Source: Anaerolineae bacterium (GTDB taxonomy: Bacteria; Chloroflexota; Anaerolineae; J102). Taken from it: 5,442 bases of DNA. This document shows positions 1-3,789 of the stretch, one piece after another. The notes beneath the pieces are model-generated. The model worked only from the letters and a program-made list of their open reading frames with translations. It was not told the DNA's origin and searched no databases. Positions within the stretch are counted from its first letter, which is position 1. Each line of letters opens with the position of its first letter. Location of the stretch: NCBI GenBank assembly GCA_026992375.1, contig JALXAF010000292.1, positions 1-5,442 on the forward strand. The letters run 5' to 3'. The translations under genes and the position numbers were made by a program.

Positions 1-104
1 CGATCCTGGCGCAGGGCGTTGCGCAGGGTTTCGGCCACGTGTTTCTGCCCGACCACATCTTCGAAGGTCTGGGGGCGATAGCGCAGATAGAGGGCGTCGG
101 TCAT
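1..104 (-). CDS. dnaX: DNA polymerase III subunit gamma/tau, N-terminal end only (partial)
   Basis: Only the first 34 codons are present; the gene runs off the left edge. The reverse strand reads MTDALYLRYRPQTFEDVVGQ and continues KHVAETLRNALRQD. The YRPxTFxDVVGQ block followed by H-V-x-x-T-L-x-N-A-L is the hallmark start of bacterial DnaX, the AAA+ clamp-loader subunit that loads the sliding clamp at the replication fork in the cytoplasm. The Walker A and zinc-binding motifs would lie beyond the edge. The start at 104 is supported because the conserved block begins directly after it and an in-frame TGA lies five codons upstream. No strong Shine-Dalgarno is visible. A good promoter lies about 60-90 bases upstream. 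The identification is by motif recognition. Confidence 0.93.
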   Translation of the reverse strand, partial: MTDALYLRYRPQTFEDVVGQKHVAETLRNALRQD

Positions 105-163
105 TTCGGTAATCAGTGTTCAGTCCGGCGATGGGCGATCTGAATCATGTCGAACCTTGACAG

Positions 164-192
164 ATAGTAGCATCTCCAGCCTCGGGCGTCAA
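164..192 (-). promoter_or_regulatory. Sigma-70-type promoter for dnaX
   Basis: On the reverse strand there is TTGACG (187-192), a 17-base spacer, then TACTAT (164-169) preceded by TGC, which makes an extended -10 (TGnTAnnnT). Start of transcription would fall near 157, giving a leader of roughly 50 bases before the dnaX ATG. Two near-consensus boxes at ideal spacing in the right place make this a strong prediction from sequence alone. Confidence 0.72.
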
Positions 193-317
193 ACGCATCG
201 CACCAAAAAAACAGAACGGGGGTATTCAAATGAGTAGAAAATCAAGTCGGCGGACGCAGGCCCGCCTTCGGGATGGCGCCATCAGTCCCCCATATCTCCC
301 TTCCCAGCGGTGAAGGA

Positions 318-549
318 AGCAAACGGGGATTGCATGGCGTCGAACTGATCATCAGTGATGCGCATTCGGGAATGAAACAGGCCCGAATGGCCGTTTTTAG
401 CAGCGTCCCTGGCAGCGTTGTCAGTTTCATCTTCAATAAATGCGCAAGCTTATGTGCCGCGAGAAGCGGACCGACTGCTGGCGCTGGCTGTCCAGAAATA
501 TGAACAGAAAGCCTCCAAACTCTCGACATGGATGGAAGAGAGTATTTTA
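318..549 (+). pseudogene. IS256-family (Mutator-like, DDE) transposase fragment, frameshifted and deleted
   Basis: Three consecutive frames together spell the middle of an IS256-type transposase. Positions 318-410 read RGLHGVELIISDAHSGMKQA and on to SSVP; this is the block around the second catalytic Asp (SDAH). Positions 407-436 then read PWQRCQFHLQ in a second frame, the family's W-Q-R-C-x-x-H motif. Positions 439-549 read NAQAYVPREADRLLALAVQK followed by YEQKASKLSTWMEESI in a third frame. Moving between them needs two single-base-type lesions, near 407-410 and 436-439. From memory of the family, about 20 residues normally separate AYVP from the helix that starts here with EADRLL, so an in-frame deletion is likely too. 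The first catalytic Asp, the last Glu and both element ends are absent. It is a dead relic and cannot transpose. Confidence 0.85.
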
Positions 550-628
550 CAGAAACAAAATTGCACTATCCGAGCGTAGCGCTTCTCTCACCTCATTTGG
601 GACGCACCCAGATGACCTTTTTCAGTGA

Positions 629-760
629 AGGCAAACTTTTGACGTCAAAGATATTGGGGATGATGCAAAAGTGCCCGAAAGTATTCCCGTCAGGCTGAAA
701 ACCGCACGCTTACGAGCGTTGGGCATTGTTTTGGATGCCGATCAGAGCGTTGCGAGTTGA
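629..760 (+). pseudogene. Relic resembling the DUF3226 (TOPRIM-like) family, truncated at both ends
   Basis: After an in-frame TGA at 626-628 the frame reads FDVKDIGDDAKVPESIPVRL, then KTARLRALGIVLDADQS, and stops at 758-760. The pattern F-x-V-K-D-x-G, then IPVRLK, then L-x-A-L-G-I-V-x-D-A-D matches my memory of DUF3226-type proteins, where the D-A-D segment is the acidic strand of a TOPRIM-like fold; such genes often sit beside AAA ATPase genes. The usual N-terminal VEG-x-DD block and everything after DAD are missing, and there is no start codon or ribosome binding site in place. It is best read as a remnant. The family call is from recall, not from a search, and a chance resemblance in 43 codons cannot be excluded. 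Confidence 0.5.
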
Positions 761-791
761 ATTTGTTATTCAATCAGTAAACCGACAACTC

Positions 792-2081
792 TCACTCGCC
801 TGGCCTGAGTGCGAAATCAAATTCGCCCAGGCGACGGGAGAAAAGGGAGCCGCCGGGGACTAGCTGTCCTTCCACCAGATAGAAATAGTTGGCGGCTGGA
901 TCGCCCAGAGCGCCCGCATCATCGAAATAGTTGGGCGGCGGCGTCACGACGACGTAGGGAACGGCGCCAGGGGTGAAGTAGGGCGCTGTATTCCGCCAAA
1001 TGTCGTAGCGGCTGTAACTGGCGTCGTTGGTCCAGCTCAGACGCACGGTGTTGGCTGGCTGAGCCGAGATGATGACCGGGAGATAGAGGGGCTGTGTAGA
1101 AAGCCCGCCGCAGCCAATGCCCACGTCATATATATCCACGCCCGTCAGCACCATGAAATAGCTGCTGCCGTCAGCCCGCATCACCTTCAACTCATGGGTG
1201 GAGGGCCCGCCCGGGCGATCCATCCACAAGCTGGCGATGCTGCCGTCGGGCAGGACGCAGGGGGAGTTGTCGTTGTTGTGGCCGCCCACCTTCACGGGCG
1301 TGGTCACGCCCGCGGGCAAGCGCCACACGGTCTCGCCATCCCAATCCCCTTCGAAGGCGATACTGCCGTCGGACGCGTAATCGGGGCTGTGCAGGGGATT
1401 GTATTGCGGGCCGGGGCCATCGGCCGGCGTGAGCACGACGCGAAAACCCGTGCCATCGGTGTGCACCTCGCAGACGGCCTCGCCCACGTTGCTCTGGTCG
1501 CTGTCGCAATCGAAGAGCACAGTGCTGGCGTCGACCGAGAGTGCGGGCATGCTGTGCCAGTTGTAGGTGGAGGACCCGGTGAGCAGTGTAGCCGCGCCCC
1601 AAACACCATTCGTGCGCACGCTGGCGTAGAGGTCGGTGGCGTGCGGGCCATCCTGCGTTGCGTACACCACCAGATCACCGTTGTTGGAGACAGCGCTGAT
1701 GCTACCTTCGGGATGAACGGTCTGGCCGCCGATGGACACCGCCCCGCCCGACGAAAAATCTGCCTTGACCACGGCCAGACAAGGCCAACCCGAACAGCCA
1801 AAGCGATCCGTCTCCAGCACCAGCCACTGGCCGTTGGGCGAGACGTTGAGCAAATGGTCTTCCGCACCCGCCGAGAGTGCATCCAGATTGGCACTGACAT
1901 CCTCGGGCGTGGCGTTGGGCCGGGCGGCGACACGGTAAACGCGGTTGTTGTCCAGGCTGTAGGTAATGACGTTGTCGTTGTCGGCATCATTCGGCTGCAC
2001 GGGCGAGGCGCTGTGAATGGCAGGCGCTATCCACAGCAGGGCAAAGAGCAAGAACATGGAAAAGAAGGCACGGCTGCGCAT
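792..2081 (-). CDS. Exported TolB/PD40-like beta-propeller protein with C-terminal FnIII-like domain
   Basis: This 429-residue protein starts with a clear Sec signal peptide (basic MRSR, a hydrophobic core to about residue 22, likely cleavage around 24-26 in AIHSAS). Residues 38-320 contain repeated propeller-blade units, each with a [S/L]-x-D/N-G-x-[I/L]-x-[F/V/Y] core: SPNGQWLVLE (81-90), SNNGDLVVYA (132-141), SVDASTVLFD (182-191), ASDGSIAFEG (236-245) and LPDGSIASLW (277-286). This resembles the TolB/WD40-like fold found in many secreted proteins. YLPVIIS (333-339) follows, then an FnIII-like stretch (VRLSW, YDIWR) to the end. Cysteines at 96 and 101, 192 and 204, and 275 and 324 may form disulfides. 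An AGGAG ribosome binding site lies seven bases before the ATG, which fixes the start. No enzymatic residues or cell-wall anchor are visible; the role is unknown, perhaps binding or scaffolding outside the cell. The antisense frame of similar length is a GC-rich shadow. Confidence 0.88.
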   Translation of the reverse strand: MRSRAFFSMFLLFALLWIAPAIHSASPVQPNDADNDNVITYSLDNNRVYRVAARPNATPEDVSANLDALSAGAEDHLLNVSPNGQWLVLETDRFGCSGWPCLAVVKADFSSGGAVSIGGQTVHPEGSISAVSNNGDLVVYATQDGPHATDLYASVRTNGVWGAATLLTGSSTYNWHSMPALSVDASTVLFDCDSDQSNVGEAVCEVHTDGTGFRVVLTPADGPGPQYNPLHSPDYASDGSIAFEGDWDGETVWRLPAGVTTPVKVGGHNNDNSPCVLPDGSIASLWMDRPGGPSTHELKVMRADGSSYFMVLTGVDIYDVGIGCGGLSTQPLYLPVIISAQPANTVRLSWTNDASYSRYDIWRNTAPYFTPGAVPYVVVTPPPNYFDDAGALGDPAANYFYLVEGQLVPGGSLFSRRLGEFDFALRPGE

Positions 2082-2123
2082 AAGGCGACTCCTGGAGGAT
2101 TGAGACGGGATTTGTGTGGGAAT

Positions 2124-2152
2124 AGTTTAACGCATTCATCGGGCCTCGTCCA
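2124..2152 (-). promoter_or_regulatory. Probable promoter of the beta-propeller gene
   Basis: On the reverse strand TGGACG (2147-2152) and TAAACT (2124-2129) are separated by 17 bases. Each box departs from consensus at about two positions. The predicted transcript would have a leader of about 36 bases carrying the AGGAG at 2089-2093. The placement fits the gene, but the boxes are only moderate. Confidence 0.45.
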
Positions 2153-2248
2153 GCGAAGAGTAGAGTTGATGAGATTACGGCCTCAGCCTGTGGGCAGTCG
2201 CGTGGAGAACCGATCTACACCGGTTACTCATTTCCCAAATCCTAATGA

Positions 2249-2254
2249 TATAAT
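2249..2254 (+). promoter_or_regulatory. TATAAT -10 box of the TPR gene
   Basis: A perfect TATAAT lies 48 bases before the ATG of the TPR gene. No good -35 sits at 16-18 bases; the nearest candidate, TTACTC at 2224-2229, is 19 bases away and weak. The promoter may need an activator or be of modest strength. The box is one half of a divergent regulatory region shared with the leftward propeller gene. Confidence 0.5.
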
Positions 2255-2302
2255 GACGTCGCCATCTTCGTTCCAACATTCATCCAACAAGAGTTATCAT
2301 CC

Positions 2303-3241
2303 ATGAGCCGAAAAACACGACGCAAAAAGAAAAGGTCCCGTAAAAGTGCGACTCCGCATCCACTCGCCAACCCCTTAGCCGGAGAGCGAACATTGCGCGA
2401 TCTGCAAAAACTGATCGAAAGCCAGGATTTCAAAAGCATCGATGAGATTAACGCTTACATGGCCCAATTGACAGAACCGGACTCCATTCCTCATTTCGAA
2501 CCCCAGACCGACCAGGAACGCGCCCAGGAACTGGTCTTCGACGCCTGGGAAGTCGGCGGCAGCGAGGCGGTGCGCTTGGCCCGAATGGCGCTGAAGATCG
2601 ATCCCAATTGCGCCGACGCCTACGTCCTCCTGGCCGAAATAGACGCCAGGGATATCATTGAGATGCGGGATCTATATCGAAAGGGCGTCGAAGCGGGAGA
2701 ACGCACCCTGGGCAAAGCCTTTTTAGAAGAAAACGAAGGACATTTCTGGCTGATGACCGAAACGCGACCCTACATGCGCGCCCGTATGGGGCTGGCCGAA
2801 ACGCAATGGGCCTTGGGTCACCATGATGAAGCGATCGCCCATGCTCAGTCCATGCTGCAACTGAACCCTGGAGACAACCAGGGCGTGCGCTATCTCCTGG
2901 CGCACTGGCTGTTCCGGGAACGTCGGTTCGAAGAACTGGAAGCGCTGCTGAATGAAAATAAGAACGACGCCCGTCCTGACATGGGTTACACTCGAGCGCT
3001 CTATGCTTTTTTCAAAGGAGGCGATACGCGACAGAGTCGAAAATGGCTAAAAGAAGCTATCAGGCGAAACAAACATGTACCTGACTTTCTTTTACTGAGA
3101 CGCAGACCCCAACAAATCGAAGGAGAATATCTGCTTCTTGGCGGGGAGGACGAAGCCGCCAGCTACCTGCTGATGGGGCGGATTGATTGGGAAATGGTTC
3201 CGGGCGCCCTGGAATGGTTGGCCCAAATGACGAAAAGATGA
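2303..3241 (+). CDS. ST7-like tetratricopeptide (TPR) repeat protein
   Basis: This 312-residue cytoplasmic protein has no signal peptide or membrane segment. It begins with a very basic tail (RKTRRKKKRSRK, residues 3-14), followed by a helical segment LRDLQKLIES..SIDEINAYM (31-53). TPR-type helix pairs follow: AVRLARMALKIDPNCADAYV (89-108), a variant unit with LYRKGVEAGERTLG (124-137), YMRARMGLAETQWALGHHDE with AIAHAQSMLQLNPGDNQG (157-194), and a final pair near 208-255. The spacing AL-x-IDP-x-CADAYVLLAE and the segment EGHFWLMTETRPYMRAR match a bacterial family that I recall as related to the ST7 domain. TPRs mediate protein-protein contacts; no partner or pathway is known. The basic tail suggests nucleic acid or ribosome contact, as an inference. 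Only a weak AAGAG precedes the ATG by nine bases. The stop overlaps an ATG (ATGA) in another frame, which I do not favour as the next start. Confidence 0.85.
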   Translation: MSRKTRRKKKRSRKSATPHPLANPLAGERTLRDLQKLIESQDFKSIDEINAYMAQLTEPDSIPHFEPQTDQERAQELVFDAWEVGGSEAVRLARMALKIDPNCADAYVLLAEIDARDIIEMRDLYRKGVEAGERTLGKAFLEENEGHFWLMTETRPYMRARMGLAETQWALGHHDEAIAHAQSMLQLNPGDNQGVRYLLAHWLFRERRFEELEALLNENKNDARPDMGYTRALYAFFKGGDTRQSRKWLKEAIRRNKHVPDFLLLRRRPQQIEGEYLLLGGEDEAASYLLMGRIDWEMVPGALEWLAQMTKR

Positions 3242-3289
3242 GCCTCATTTCCCCAGAACAACTTCCATCCACTTATCATCCAGCCGAAA

Positions 3290-3624
3290 ATGACTCGGAA
3301 AAGCATTCCCACTGCAGTCAAAAAAGAGATCGACCAACGGCTCGAAGCCTTCAACAGCACCGATCCGAAACCCGAACGTTTTTTTATCGCACCCGATACC
3401 GGGGACGTCACCTCTATCTCGATCGATACAATTACGGTCGCGTGGGGCCCATCTGTCGCCTGACCTACACCGACGATATCGGAAATTGGGAATTCGCCAT
3501 TTACAAATACAGCAAGGAGCGATACGATCCGGATAAATGGTTCTTCCCTGGCGCAGAAAACATCGCCGGAACAGTGGATGGAGCCATGGAAGCCTGGCTC
3601 AAAGCCTATCCCCCTCGAATTTAG
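3290..3624 (+). pseudogene. Small conserved hypothetical protein split by a -1 frame change at a T7 tract (programmed frameshift or lesion)
   Basis: The C-terminal part is well preserved in one frame: YRGRHLYLDRYNYGRVGPIC, then EFAIYKYSKERYDPDKWFFP and GTVDGAMEAWLKAYP, ending at TAG. It resembles a family of about 110-residue hypothetical proteins that I recall from Chloroflexota and cyanobacteria. The natural N-terminus is in another frame, from ATG 3290: MTRKSIPTAVKKEIDQRLEA then FNSTDPKPERFF, with GC-rich third codon positions like its neighbours. The frames join at CGT TTT TTT (3377-3385); slipping back one base gives FF-YRTRYRG and a 111-residue product. Without slipping, translation ends at TGA 3461-3463 after 57 residues. 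An alternative start at ATG 3238 overlaps the TPR stop and keeps the second frame open throughout (128 residues), but its first 50 residues are Arg/Ser/Gln-rich, use many CGA/AGA codons and look out of frame. A clear ribosome binding site is absent for either start. Function is unknown; it is probably cytoplasmic and co-transcribed with the TPR gene. Confidence 0.7.
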
Positions 3625-3675
3625 GAAGTAGCCGTTACGCACTGCCACTTGCCGATACGGATGAAAATGCCCTTG

Positions 3676-3762
3676 TGACGTCATTCCGACGACCGCAGGG
3701 CGGAGGAATCTCCTCGTCTGCAAGGGATTTCTCGGTTGCTGCGCTCCCTCGAAATGACGTAA
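3676..3762. repeat. Imperfect palindromic repeat, MITE/REPIN-like
   Basis: The ends are inverted: TGACGTCATTCCGA (3676-3689) against the complement of the right end, TTACGTCATTTCGA (3749-3762), 12 of 14 matching. The similarity continues inward: on opposite strands CCGCAGGGCGGAGGAATCTCC pairs with GCGCAGCAACCGAGAAATCCC-like sequence, so the element could fold into one long interrupted hairpin with its loop near 3712-3723. A smaller perfect hairpin, GAGGA-ATC-TCCTC, lies at 3703-3715. GTCATTCCGA...GGAATCT...GATTTCTCG...CGAAATGAC is a pattern I recall as a dispersed non-coding repeat in several bacterial phyla. It has no coding capacity and would depend on a transposase elsewhere. As RNA, its fold may act as a weak barrier between the genes on either side. 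Confidence 0.7.
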
Positions 3763-3789
3763 GAGAGCCTACTTACGGAACAGGTTGTC

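Larger units (their letters stand above)
105..791. other. Gene-free stretch holding transposase and other gene relics
   Basis: No intact gene is credible in these roughly 690 bases. The left 125 bases hold the dnaX promoter and leader. A 27-codon frame at 230-313, with a GGGGG run seven bases before its ATG, has no recognisable product and ends just before the transposase relic. Positions 318-549 are an IS256-family fragment, and 629-760 are a DUF3226-like fragment. The piece between them (550-628) is open in the same frame as the second relic and reads ALSERSASLTSFGTHPDDLF before a TGA; I do not recognise it. The three short frames that can be drawn here are artefacts of decayed coding sequence or its complement. 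Confidence 0.7.

Noticed and set aside
157..162. A perfect TTGACA on the plus strand, as a -35 box for the relic region
   Set aside because: No -10-like sequence is present 15-19 bases downstream (the area reads GC-rich CCAGCCTCGGG), so it does not make a promoter.
230..313. A 27-codon frame with a GGGGG run before its ATG, starting MSRKSSRR
   Set aside because: It loosely echoes the MSRKTRRK start of the TPR protein, but the DNA similarity is short, it ends in a stop right before the transposase relic, and the product matches nothing I know. Kept only as a note in the relic region.
640..647. TGACGTCA palindrome, also at 3676-3683, as a shared operator
   Set aside because: One copy is inside a decayed coding relic and the other is the end of the dispersed repeat. 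Two chance or repeat-derived copies give no reason to infer a binding site.
706..719. Hairpin ACGCT-TACG-AGCGT as a terminator for the leftward propeller gene
   Set aside because: The stem has only five pairs, the sequence after it on the minus strand has just four T after GCGG, and it lies inside the DUF3226-like relic about 75 bases past the stop. Too weak to call.
1194..2306. A 370-codon plus-strand open frame antisense to the propeller gene
   Set aside because: It is rich in Gly, Ala, Arg, His and Val with no recognisable domain, has no ribosome binding site, and mirrors the GC-rich codon positions of the opposite gene, which has a signal peptide, propeller repeats and a clear AGGAG.
3238..3289. 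ATG overlapping the TPR stop (ATGA) as the true start of the small conserved gene
   Set aside because: Translational coupling would be attractive, but the residues it adds are low in helix-forming content and high in rare-looking Arg codons, while the alternative frame gives a family-like helical N-terminus. Not fully excluded; homologues decide.
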